Made by a program: the position numbers and the translations under genes. Under the pieces are notes generated by a model. The model did no database searches. It was not told the DNA's origin and was given only the letters and a program-made list of their open reading frames with translations. From positions 19,585,048 through 19,649,047 of the forward strand of contig CM067343.1 of NCBI GenBank assembly GCA_034190875.2: DNA of 64,000 bases, in the 5' to 3' direction. This document shows, one piece after another, positions 47,801 to 59,432 of this stretch. Source of the DNA: Urechis unicinctus. Taxonomy: Eukaryota > Annelida > Polychaeta > Xenopneusta > Urechidae. How positions within the stretch are numbered: position 1 is the first letter of the stretch; each line of letters opens with the position of its first letter.

Positions 47801-49105
47801 TCCGACTCCATTATGCTTAATGTCACCGCGCGTTACTGTCACTACTTCGCTAAATACCGAATGTCTCCGAGCACTTTGAGTCAGCATCAACGTGTACACA
47901 CTACACGGTATTTCCCGATAATGCCGACACGGCTTAACACGGGGAGAAACAAACATATTGGCATCTGTACATGGGTGTGACTGCAATAACCGTAAATGTT
48001 GGCAAATCCTGCTTTACGGGGGAACGTAATGCCCACTGGCACGTCGTTACTGTCGGAGGGTTGGGTGACTGCTGCAATTGCCTGTGGTATCCATTCAGTA
48101 AGACAATGATCCCTAGAATAACTGGCTGGGTTGAGAAGAGATCGACAACAATAGGAAGTCGCTATAAACTCGCTGAGTTACATCAACCCAGGTTGATGCA
48201 AAAGGATGTAAAACGCACTTCGCGTAAACGAATGTAAGATTACGAGATTTCACCGAGATTTGTTAAACAACCCTGGGATAACGCGCGATGATGTTTATAT
48301 AAACCACTCGGCAATTTGCACAAAAAAAGACAACGATTTACAGATTCATCCGATACGTACACCCCAAAGAGAAATGCAAAATGCACCAAGTTATGTAGAC
48401 AATAATAGAAGTTTGGTAAATTGGCATCAACAGCCAGACACCCCATCCGCCATCACTGAGCGGGGCAGGCTGGTGTTTTTGCTGTTTGGTTTGTGTACAT
48501 TTCTCCTTCAATCTCACCCAGAATGCACGGCACGGTTTTCCAACACAGTGCAGTTCACTCATTGCGACACAACAGAAGAGTTTTGCTACACACAGCAGCT
48601 TAAAACAATGTTGTTGTATTATCGTTGGGCTGGTCTCCCCGAGCAACGGTGAATTAAATCTGTACGAGAAGGATGTTAATAAGAGGGCATCTGTTACGTT
48701 TAAGAGCGCGAGGAGAAAGAAGCCGGTGAGCGGAGTTAGAGGTGAAACACAAAACGTTGGTTGGTGGGGGGGGGGGGGGGGGGGGGCGTGTGATGGAGGA
48801 AAGGGGTGGGGGGGGGGGGGGGGGGGTGAAGGTGATCTGAAGGAACATGCAGCAACAGAGATATCCCCTAACTCAAGGAGGTGATAAATCGGAATAACAA
48901 GCCTGACGCCGGGGATATAATCCACCTGAAACATCGCTGGTTATTGGGCAACGATAATACTTCCTTATTGGCGCTTCGCGTAAGAGCTCGCGTTTATGTC
49001 AGCTGTTAAAGGTGGGCTGGTTTGGTCTGGGATGGCTGATGCAAGCTGACGGCGATATGGGCGGTGACACGGAGAAGGGCTTGATACTAGTCAGGCACCA
49101 TTCAA
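44870..49105. other. Long gene-poor stretch with G/C homopolymers
   Basis: No supportable gene is seen. Low-complexity points are C tracts at 47655-47740 and two G tracts at 48766-48786 and 48808-48826. Around 45290-45490 AGGTCA/GGTCATG words are frequent. Open frames of 130-200 codons at 46517-46903 and 48260-48934 lack motifs, and those at 48338-48934 cross the G tracts. Confidence 0.45.
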
Positions 49106-49109
49106 GACG

Positions 49110-49490
49110 CCATCACGGCACGTCGGACAATATCCAGGTCGACGTCATGGTATGTCATACAACATCCAGGTTGACGTCATGGTATGTCAGACAACATCCA
49201 GGTTGACGTCATGGTATGTCAGACAACATCCAGGTTGACGTCATGGTATGTCAGACAACATCCAGGTTGACGTCATGGTATGTCAGACAACATCCAGGTG
49301 GACGTCACGGCATGTCAGACAACATCCAGGTCGACGTCATGGTATGTCAGACAACATCCAGGTCGACGTCACGGCACGTCATACAACATCCAAGTCAACG
49401 TTACGGTATGTCAGACAACATCCAGGTCGACGTCACGGTATGTCAGACAACATCCAGGTCGACGTCACGGAACGTCAGACATAAACTCTT
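49110..49490. repeat. 32-bp satellite array A (CRE-containing)
   Basis: About 11 units start at 49138, 49170, 49202 and so on every 32 bases to 49458. Each contains ATGTCAGACAACATCC (variants C/T) followed by AGGTTGACGTCATGGT or AGGTCGACGTCACGG. Four units (49170, 49202, 49234, 49266) carry the exact palindrome TGACGTCA. Because 32 is not a multiple of three, the array reads open in several frames, giving 70-107 codon artefact frames. Confidence 0.97.
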
Positions 49491-49532
49491 CGTCATGACA
49501 GACAACAATTATAAAAGTATTTTTACATATTT

Positions 49533-49755
49533 TATGTAAGACAAAATCCTATTCGGTGATATTACATGTCACACAACATCGCATTCGGTAAGATACCATG
49601 TCACGCAACATCCCATTCGGCGAGATAACATGTCACACAACATCCTATTCGGCGAGATAACATGTCACACAACATCCTATTCGGCGAGATAACATGTCAC
49701 ACAACATCCTATTCGGCGAGATAACATGTCACACAACATCGTATTCTGTTGGATA
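49533..49755. repeat. 32-bp satellite array B (sharing a core with array A)
   Basis: About seven units with a 32-bp period contain ACATGTCACACAACATCC then TATTCGGCGAGATA. The 16-base core ATGTCA-ACAACATCC is common to array A, while the other half of the unit is unrelated. The last units, near 49740-49755, decay into ATGTTATAAAACATCC. Confidence 0.95.
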
Positions 49756-52590
49756 TTTTGGGATGTTATAAAACATCCAAATCAATAATGTGGGAAACCA
49801 AACGACCAATACGACAATAAATGGGAACTCGTGTATTGCTGGTGCAATGCAATAAACAGCTAGAGCAATATCGGACAAAGGCCACATCAGCACGTTCACA
49901 AATGGTCTTCGTATTGTTATAGACAACCCTGGCTCGATAGCGAGGCTGCGATTGCACGAGAATCGCCCTCTTCTTTACAAGCACAAGCCTGTCTCGTCCC
50001 AGAATGCATGGAATATCGCCCACATTAAACCAGCGCGCTAGAGAGAAGGTAATGTCATGTGACAAGTTAATTCCAACAAAGGAAATCTTACCACATCAAA
50101 AAAAAACACAAAGAGGACTAGAAAGTCGGGGCTTGTTACTCTGTTTCTTGATTGTGTGAAGCACTGATTGGGTATCTAAGTCGAGTGCTCAATTATATCA
50201 GCGTCAGTGGTAAAAAAACCAACTGCTGTATTCCGTAGGCGACTTGTACGCGTGCTCAGCGGCTCCCCATGCTGGGCACGTGGGGTTATTTTTCTCGCTC
50301 GAAGACGATCTTTACATGGCGATTTGCCATGGAGATGTTAGGCTCAGTTTGCCAGTCCATTTCACAAGCGGTCAGATGGAATGATTTCAAATCATTTCTG
50401 CCAGAGTGACACGGTCGTAAACAAGACGACGCGTTCTCGGAGAGCAGTCAAACGCGACGCAAATTGTACAAGTTTGTATGGCGTCGATAGAGAAGGGGGC
50501 GAGAGATGCGATCAGTCGTACACGTGTGCGCAGTCACGCGTCAGTAGGCGAACTGACAGGGCTGTTGGTTGGTTGGAGATGAGGGTATCTGCTGCGATAG
50601 ATAACGGGTTGGCATGGCAAGTTGGTTATCTCACCTGAGGATGAAACATGACATCGGGCAGGTGAGGCGAAATCGAGGCTGTGGATGACACGCCGGAGTG
50701 AACATAGCGGGTTAATCAGTGCCTGTTGGCACCAAACAAAACAAAATGAATAGCTCATATAACAGTTTGCCTACATTACAGATGCTGTTAATACCAGAGG
50801 CTATCTCTCTGTCGGTGCCACTGCCGAGATCACATGCAGCTGGAAAAACCGCAGACGGCAGCCGAGATTTGCCGGTTCATACTCGAAGATACACACAATA
50901 TCGCCCTATGGTAACACTATAATTAGACTCAGGTCATTTTCTGGGCCGTCAAAGAAACCAGTGAATGAGGCACGTTTTGTTAGTACCGCCCGACTCACAG
51001 AATCACCGGCTGTGTTTCGCATGCATCGCCCACGACGCGCGATATTTCAAAGCAAACAATTACGGCAAAACTCCTTGACAACATCACGCGCGGCACCGCG
51101 CATGCATGCGTAACGCACGGGATCCAACATGTAAGACGGCTCTTCCGTGATTGGTTTCCGGAGATGAAACACCTCAAAGGGGACCTAGATACAAATCCCC
51201 ACATCCCTCAAAGTAACCCCGCAATGCTCGGATTTTCAGGAGAATAAGGTCTTGAGAAGGCAGCTTAATATGCCGAAGTGTTTTTTTTACCCTCGGATGG
51301 GCAAGACAGAGAAAAAGACTCTTTACGAGTTGGGGAGGAGGCTGGATCCAGCGTGGGTGAAGGCAAGACGCGCTGGCCTGGTCAGCCACATCAGTACCAC
51401 ACACACACAGACATGGCATGTCATTCGCTTAGGTCCGCAGGGAGCAACCGGAGAAATACGGAGACCTTGTGCGGGCGGTTATTATAATCGCCAGGGCTTG
51501 GCGGGATGGCGCAGAAATGATACATCCTTTGCGTGGATGCTGGGGTGATCAGGTCAGAAATGAATCCAGGGCTGGCATCCAGGATCGGATTCTGACGACC
51601 AGATCCGTGGTGCGTCTGCAGGCAGGATCCAGGAACAGGATTCACAATTAGCGTCCGAAATTGGTGATATTACTATCGTGATATGTTCTCCACTAAGGTC
51701 AGAAACGGGGCGTTATCGATGAGGTCAAGGCCAACGAGACATCGGTAATCACTTCATTAGCACGCATATTATCATCACCGATGGAGAAACCGATTAGTTA
51801 GATCTGAGGGCGGCTTAGTGAATTTTAGATCCGCTCATGACTGTCAGGGTTACAGCGGGTGGGGGGTGGGGGATCATCGACGTTTTAAGCCGGCGTCACC
51901 GCAGACATCAAAGTGTACATACACGCTCACTATACACCTAAACAACGCTAACTCAGCCTCACGCCAACTAACCTAATTAGTCCCGTAACTACCCCGTGAC
52001 ATACCGCTTCCAACCAGCACATCAAGCGGATAACCTGATAACAAGGGCCCGTTAGATAGACACACTCTCTCTCTCTCATCGGGAAAGCGACGACAACGAC
52101 AAACAAATAGAGACACAAGTTCGACTCATCAATTGATTGAGCTCACCTTCATGTGTCTTCTTTTCAACCTAATCACTTGTGAGATCTACCGACCCCCTCT
52201 CTCCCAGAAACCTTCGCCACTTTCCCTTGTCTTCGTGACAAGGGGAATGTTCGCGCCTAACGAACTTGGCCAGACTCGGGAGGACATTCCAGGCACGTCC
52301 CCACACCAATCCAGCCGGCCAGTCTTCTCCAAACTACCTCCCCATGTTAGAGTAAAAAAAAATTAAGGAGGCCAGGCTAGTAGGCGAGTTTATAATGTCT
52401 CGTCGGTGTCATGGGCAGTCGGTCCGTTGAGTTATCATCGACCTTGTTTCTATGAGCGAGATGAGGTCCACGAATCTCACGGCACCCAATCGGAATCCAT
52501 GTATTGGTCAAGATGAGCCACGCTACATGAGCGTGTTTGAGGCGGACTAAGTATGAGTCTTGGGCGAGGGTCCGAGTGAGGTAGGGTGCT
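49756..52590. other. No gene recognised
   Basis: Open frames on both strands stay under 100 codons. A small GATCCAGG/CAGGATCC-rich patch lies at 51555-51645. No RNA gene or known repeat was recognised. Confidence 0.4.
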
Positions 52591-52597
52591 GAGTGTG

Positions 52598-53112
52598 AAT
52601 GGGATAATGATGTGGACGCATGCGAGAACGGGAGAATGATGTGGATGCATACGAGGACAGGAGAATGATGTTGATGTATGCGAGGACGGGAGAATGATGT
52701 GGATGTATGCGAGGACGGGAGAATGATGTGGATGTATGCGAGGACGGGCGAATGATGTGGATGTATGAGAGGACAGGAGAATGATGTGGATGTATGAGAG
52801 GACGGGAGAATGATGTGGATGAATACGAGAAAGGGATAATGATGTGGATGTATGCGAGGACGGGAGAATGATGTGGATGCGAGGACTGCAGAATGATGTG
52901 GATGTATGCGAGGACGGGAGAATGATGTGGATGTATGCGAGGACGGGAGAATGATGTGGATCCATGCTAGGACGGGAGAATGATGTGGATCCATGCGAGG
53001 ACGGGGGAATGATGTGGATCCATGCGAGGACGGGAGAATGATGTGGATGTATGCGAGGACGGGAGAATGATGTGGATCCATGCGAGGACGGGAGAATGAT
53101 GTGGACGTTCAT
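52598..53112. repeat. 29-bp minisatellite (GAATGATGTGGATG type), about 18 copies
   Basis: Units containing GGGAGAATGATGTGGATG and TATGCGAGGAC repeat every 29 bases. Copies vary at the CATGCGAG/TATGCGAG/TATGAGAG position. Two overlapping minus-strand frames of 228 and 234 codons run through it in different phases with a His-Pro/Thr-Ser-Phe-Ser-Arg-Pro periodicity. These are repeat artefacts. Confidence 0.96.
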
Positions 53113-55835
53113 GGTCGCGTAACAAAGGATATTATCGTCGCGCGATGAAAATGGGAGACACACGGGTAGGGGGGGGGGGGGGGGGGGGGAGTAGACCTAC
53201 CAAATGCCGCGCGGTGTATGGCACCGTATGTTACACGCCACGAATAACCAACTTTTTTTTACTCCTCATTATCCTCGTAAACAATTAAAAATTACCAATT
53301 TTCATCCAGGCATGTACGCGGTCCATTGTTCACTTGGCATGCACACTAAATGCACACCAAATGAACCTAAACAAATAAGACGATTGTGAAGCATGCTAGG
53401 CGAGGTCGAAACGTCTCCAGAAAGAAAGCCATTGTAACAAGTCCCGAGTGACAACACTATAAACATAGTTTTATACACCTAGCAGCTGAAAGTCATTACA
53501 GACCAACTCGAGTTCACTCCCTCGGTATTAGTGCTACGAAGAATCCATCGCGCAATCGCGGCTTGGACCGCCGCACCAAAGCGCAGTTCTTGTAAACGGC
53601 ATAGTGGTTTTGTGAAAACAGATACAGCACACCCGACGGGCAGAATTACAACGTATGTAAAAGCTTGTCCAACTGCGAAATCGAGTCGGGCTGCGAGATA
53701 TAAGATGTCATGGCAGCTTTGCTATTTGGCAGGAGAATGTACGGGCTTAAGAGAGGTGGTGGAGGACGGGTTAAGGAGGGCGGATATAGGCTGATGAACG
53801 CGCTCCACAGCTCAAGGAGCGATATGAACACGAGAAACAAACCTCACCTTCCTAATTCAAGGCTTATGAGACGACTCGATGAGGCATTTTAAAAGGACCT
53901 TCAACATCACTAGATGTCATCTTGTACAGACATATTCGATGTCACGCAAGCAGCAATGCACATCGTAATCCCCCCCCCCTCCCTCTCTCCACCCCCCCCC
54001 CCACAACCTCTCCCCGCTACCAACTCAACTTCCCCTCATGACAGACCGTAACATAAACTCACCTAATGACAAGCCCATCATAAACATCATCCCAGCAGCG
54101 CTGACGTCAGCATTTTTTACCTCACTTCATTTTATACGACCAATCAAGCTCAGGTGAGTTATGTTGGAGGGGTCTCACTCACCTGCCAAGTTAACCACGT
54201 CACGCGCGTGCAGCATTAATCCAGACGACAGAGGATGATATCCTTTGTGGCAGACAAGACAATGAGAATGCAGCAGCCAACTTCAACCATGCGATCAGGT
54301 AAGTCGTCGTCGGTACACGGGCTCCCGGACAAGGTGTGTCACAGATGGTCCCCTCGTCAGGTGTGTACAGGTGAGAAGGAAAGGGAGCGATGACAAAGAT
54401 GCTGATGTCACAATACGTCCATCTTAGCAACAGCTGCAAGCATCTATGCCAGATGTATCTTCTAAAACCACACTGTTATCGCCAGAACAAAGTCTACAGA
54501 ATGTCTTCTAAATATAGAAGCGCAAAAGAAATCCCTTTTACAATGGCGGAGGGATTATTTTTTGCTCTGTCAATTAACAACAGTCTATTTGAAAGTGTGC
54601 TAATCCGCGACACATCGGAGTTGGCCCCAAAAAAAACCTCAACGCGTCCGCAGCTTGGCTCATTAACGAGGCATTTTTTTTGGGCAACGAGCGTCCCACT
54701 TAAGCAATCCGATTTTTTATTCAATTTCTCCTGTTGGTACGAGGGGCTCGCCAGTGGTGCGCTGTGTGACAAGATGCTGAGCTTGATAACCAACGACAAT
54801 CACCCATAGAGTGTATCGCGAGAAAGCATCGTCTTATCAAGCTACAGTCGCTTCGTCCTCTCTCTCTCTTCAGCAGCCGCAGTCCCACCGCCAAGTTCCT
54901 CACTGAATGCGACGCTCCGCACCGCAAGCAATAAAGGCAACCGCAACTTCAACACCGCACCCCTCGTATGAGATAGTCGACTCTTCCGTGGTTTGAAAAT
55001 GGGCGAGTTTATTTCCTACGGGGTGGTGGCACAGAGTCAGGTGGGCTAGTGGGCGAGAAAGGTAAGTCAGCGGAAAGGTGCTTAGGCGGTAAGAAGCATC
55101 TCGTCTTCACGCGGCTGATTAATGACCAATTAAGCTTCTGCATCTGTAATTGCGGTCTCTCGATTAACACGTGTAGGCTAGCCGCAGAACCGAGTCTAAT
55201 CTAACCGAGGGGGGCAGGTACTACAGTGATGGAAGTGAACTATGACAAGCCGTCTATGATATCTTCATCGAACATGCCATTTTCAATATGGACGGACTTC
55301 CCACACCGACTCGCCACTCACTAACTCAATTAGCATAAATTCAATTCCTCTTCCGTCTTCGTGTAGAGTTCTGACTGAGCCTTTGCAACCACTGCCTCGT
55401 TCAGCCTCCAGAGATGCATGAGAACGGGATCGACGGTAAACAGCTTGCGTTGCTACAAGACATTCACAGACGCTCGTTTACGGCACAAAAGCCGCATATG
55501 AAGCCGATGAAACGGGCGGTGGTGCTTTCAGATTCGCTCACAAAAGCGGGACAGACAGCCCCCATGAAAGGCAACAGAAAGGAAGTGACGTAGGGTATGG
55601 GAAGATGATATGGTAAGGAACGGTTAGGGAGAATACTTGAGAACACAGATCTAATAGCTGAGATGTTGACTCCATTACGTTCTTATATCGTACGCCGCGC
55701 GCGCAACGAGCTGTGTCATGTGACACTGGTGATGATCGAAGCGCGGCTCGTGGAGACTGGACAAGGAAGGATTGATCGACTTACGCGAGATATCATATAC
55801 CTTACACAGAAGACAACATTACCGGAATATATATA
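53113..55835. other. No gene recognised; G and C tracts
   Basis: A run of about 21 G lies at 53169-53189 and C tracts at 53971-54002. Open frames up to 139 codons (54390-54806, plus) have no recognisable domain. Splice-like sites are present by chance but no exon chain could be built. Confidence 0.4.
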
Positions 55836-55836
55836 C

Positions 55837-56125
<289 letters not shown>

Positions 56126-59035
56126 CTGTGCGTGCTGTCGAAGCAGACCATGTCAGCAGTACAGGCGCGGTTCGCTAAACACGCCCCCATGTCTCAGGCT
56201 CCTGTCTCGTACGGCTAAGCAAATTTATTTAAATTACATCCATGGCGCTCAAATTTACTTTTGAAGAATACATACATTTCGAGTGAAGACTTATGCGGAT
56301 AATTTCTGACGTCAGAGCACCTAATGGAATTCCAGTTCCACTTTCTGATGTCGTTCTCCTTGTAAAAAGATGAATGGCCGCGGAGAAATTGAATCCAGTA
56401 ACAAGTTACCCAAGATCCCCACTCGACGTGTTTCATTAATCGAACATCCAACTCTTTGCATGCCAAGATGTGCTGGAATTGGGGTTAGAGGCGGCAGGGG
56501 GGGGTGGGGGAGGCGCTGTTTGGGGGCGAAAATTGAGACAGTATAATCTGAACAAACACATCAGCGTAAGAAATGAGGTATACGGTGGGGGGTGCGGACT
56601 GAATCATGATTGGGTGTACCGGTAGGTGGGTAAGGGGGGGGGGGGGTAATGTGGATGTCGATGGAGGGCAACAGGAGCGACGAAAAAGAAAGCTGGCGGC
56701 TTTTACGACATCCCATCATTTTACGCCCATCATTTCCTCACCCCAGCCGGCCAGCCGGGTGAGCAAAAAAACAACCTCGGGACACATTGAAAGCAATCAA
56801 TGGTATTCGTTTCGAGGAAAGCGCCGTGATGGTGGTGCGACGTTAGTACCAATCGCTAGCTGCGTGCTTAGCGCCATGAACCAAGCTCCGCGAAGTGCAA
56901 CGATTCCAAATCCCATCTTCACACTTACTCAATTAGCTATGAAATATGGCCCGCTCCGTGACGCCTTCTCTGCTAGTTATTATGCCCGTAAGAGCAGTGC
57001 AACTCCGTCCCCTGCATAAGGCTCACTCCTCGACGAAACAAGATACGACCATCTGCGCGCGCAAGCTGTGTCGGGATGCTAATCTCGTCGATCCGACTGC
57101 GATGAGCGTGCCGAGGGGACGAAACTAATGCACTATATACCCCGCCCTGAGGCGTCTGCAATCACTGGTTACTCGTGGGACGCCGCCTCTCCCGTGCGGC
57201 TTGTCGTCAGGGCCCCTTTATTATTTCAATCTCACCGGTCCCCGTCGATTTTTCCTCGTTTTCTATACTTCCGGGAAAATACCTCATTAATTTCTGTAAT
57301 GTTTCTGCACGAAGGATTGCGCATTGAGTAGTTAGGGTAAGCAGCTTGTGTTTAGTTGAAACCATCCGATAAGACGTGGAACAGCGGATCCCCGCTGACC
57401 ACACGATAGCCCGACATAATACTATCTCGAAGCAATTACGCCGATTCCACGGAGTACGATTCATAATGGTCGTGAGCGGGGATCCGCAAGGATGAGCCTT
57501 CATTATGATGCAATGGTGTAAGACGCAGCTCCGCTATGTCATCCGGGTTTCCCTTCCACTTCCCACAATCGATTTAATGATCTTACAGTGATTTGCTGGT
57601 CAGGTTAGAGCGGCTTGCTGCTAACAAGGCTAGCTTCTAATCAACTGCCTTGATTTACTGCGCTTCGCCGCAACTGGGGAGAAGATGGGGGTGGGGGATG
57701 CTAGATTCGAAGAGAGCGAAGTCTGAGAGAGAGAGAGCGCGGGCCTGCTGGATTACACCCATATCGCGCTCAATCGAACCACGGGCAAGCACGTGGCAGA
57801 TAAATCGCTTGAAGGTGGGATGATCGGAGCATGTGCGTAACACAACACAAAACCCTTTCGGTGAGCATTTCAAGAGAAGATTATTCACTAAACAGATGAC
57901 CAGACGTCGACGGGGTGTGATGAGATGGATTCAGCGACTGGGGTGTGTGTTTGCCCGAGGCGGCGGCGTGGGGGTACCCGGTAGGGGTTTGTAATCATAA
58001 AGCACGGAGTGATTGCGCATGGTGACGTGGACGATGCGCCAGGTAGAAAGGTGAGTCATGAGGTGTTATGGTGAGTAATCACAGGTAATCCTTGTGTTTA
58101 TATTAAGATGCACCTGACAGGTATCCTCTAATCAACACTCACATCACAGATAGCGCCTGCATCTCGAATCTGTAGGAAATCATTAAAACTGCGCGCATGC
58201 CGGTTGGTGGAAGGCTGTAATGTTGCCATCGTTAGATTTAATAACACCATCATTCCGAATATCTAGAAATGCATAAACTATAGTCACCGGGAAGAATTAA
58301 GATTGTTTTTTTATATTGAACTTGCTTGTTTTTTTATATATAGAACTTGCTTACACAAATAGTTGATGATGCAAATAAGAAGCTTGATCGACCCCCTCCC
58401 CCCCCCCCCCCCTCTCTCAGCGTCCACCATAACGTGGTGGTTTACAGGGCGCAACGACCAAATTCTGTATCGACTCTCTCACACACACGCGCCAGGAGGA
58501 GACAAGCATTCAATCAGAGATAGTCGTCTTTCAATTTCCTCTTTCATGTCACCTTCTCTCTCTCCATCCTCCGCCTCCCAGCCTCTGTATCCTCCTTCAT
58601 TGCTTATTAATGCAAGCATCACTTAAGATAAGTTAGTGGAAGGTAATGTTTAGAGCTGGAGTCTATAAATACTGTGCATGGGAGCTCCTCGACCTGCTTG
58701 TCACTTTAACCCGCCAGCTTCCTTCGTCAACTTCTCGACTGATACTGTCATCGTGAGGGTCATTAAGGTGGAGGGACGATTGTGGCAGAGGGCCGCACGG
58801 TCGCCAGACGTGTAATGAGGGCAGTTTGACAAGCGTCTACGTCAGCTGCTGCGGCCGCCGCCCAGTCAACATGACACTTTAGATGATGTATAGTGCGCGC
58901 AACATACAAGAAGTGACACGGTGACCTGTGACCTAGATCTTGATGAAGGTCACACAGTTTGTAATAACGACATTTTCACTTAACATATGAACACCAATAT
59001 GATGATTGTTCCTAGTTGCATGCATGTACGCGAGA
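56126..59035. other. No gene recognised; G/C tracts
   Basis: G runs occur near 56505-56520 and 56634-56647 and a C tract of about 20 at 58391-58411. Open frames up to 137 codons lack motifs. A possible TATA promoter is listed separately at 58663. Confidence 0.4.
58655..58760 (+). promoter_or_regulatory. Possible TATA promoter with short non-coding exon
   Basis: GTCTATAAATACTG at about 58661-58674 is a good TATA box. Roughly 85 bases further, ATC|GTGAGG at about 58751-58757 could be a splice donor closing a first exon. No downstream exon could be identified, so this is weak. Confidence 0.2.
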
Positions 59036-59047
59036 TATACATATATA

Positions 59048-59098
<51 letters not shown>

Positions 59099-59432
59099 AT
59101 TTGTACGTATATATATATATATGTGTGTGTGTATATATATATATATATGTGTATATATAAATTATATATATATATATGTATATATACTTATATATATTTG
59201 TACGTATATATATAGATATATATGTGTGTGTATATATAATATATATATAAATATATATATATCTATATATATCTATATAGATCTATATATATATCTCTAT
59301 ATCTATATCTATATATATAGATATATATATATCTATCTATATCTATATATATATCTATATATATATATATATATCTATATCTATATATCTCAATATATAT
59401 ATATCTCTCCCTCATATCTATATATATATCTC
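59036..59432. repeat. Composite TA/TCTA/TG microsatellite
   Basis: The block begins with TA repeats, contains TGTGTG islands near 59123 and 59224, and ends with TATATC repeats. A 173-codon open frame across it is a Tyr-Ile artefact. Confidence 0.97.

Noticed and set aside
48338-48934. 198-codon minus-strand open frame
   Set aside because: It passes through two long poly-G/poly-C tracts and codes for proline runs; overlapping frames exist on both strands.
49110-49755. CRISPR-like regularly spaced repeats
   Set aside because: The whole 32-bp unit repeats, with no unique spacers, and the context is an animal genome; it is a satellite array.
52377-53163. Two long overlapping minus-strand open frames (234 and 228 codons)
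   Set aside because: Both are produced by a 29-bp tandem repeat lacking stops; the peptides are periodic and exist in two phases of the same DNA.
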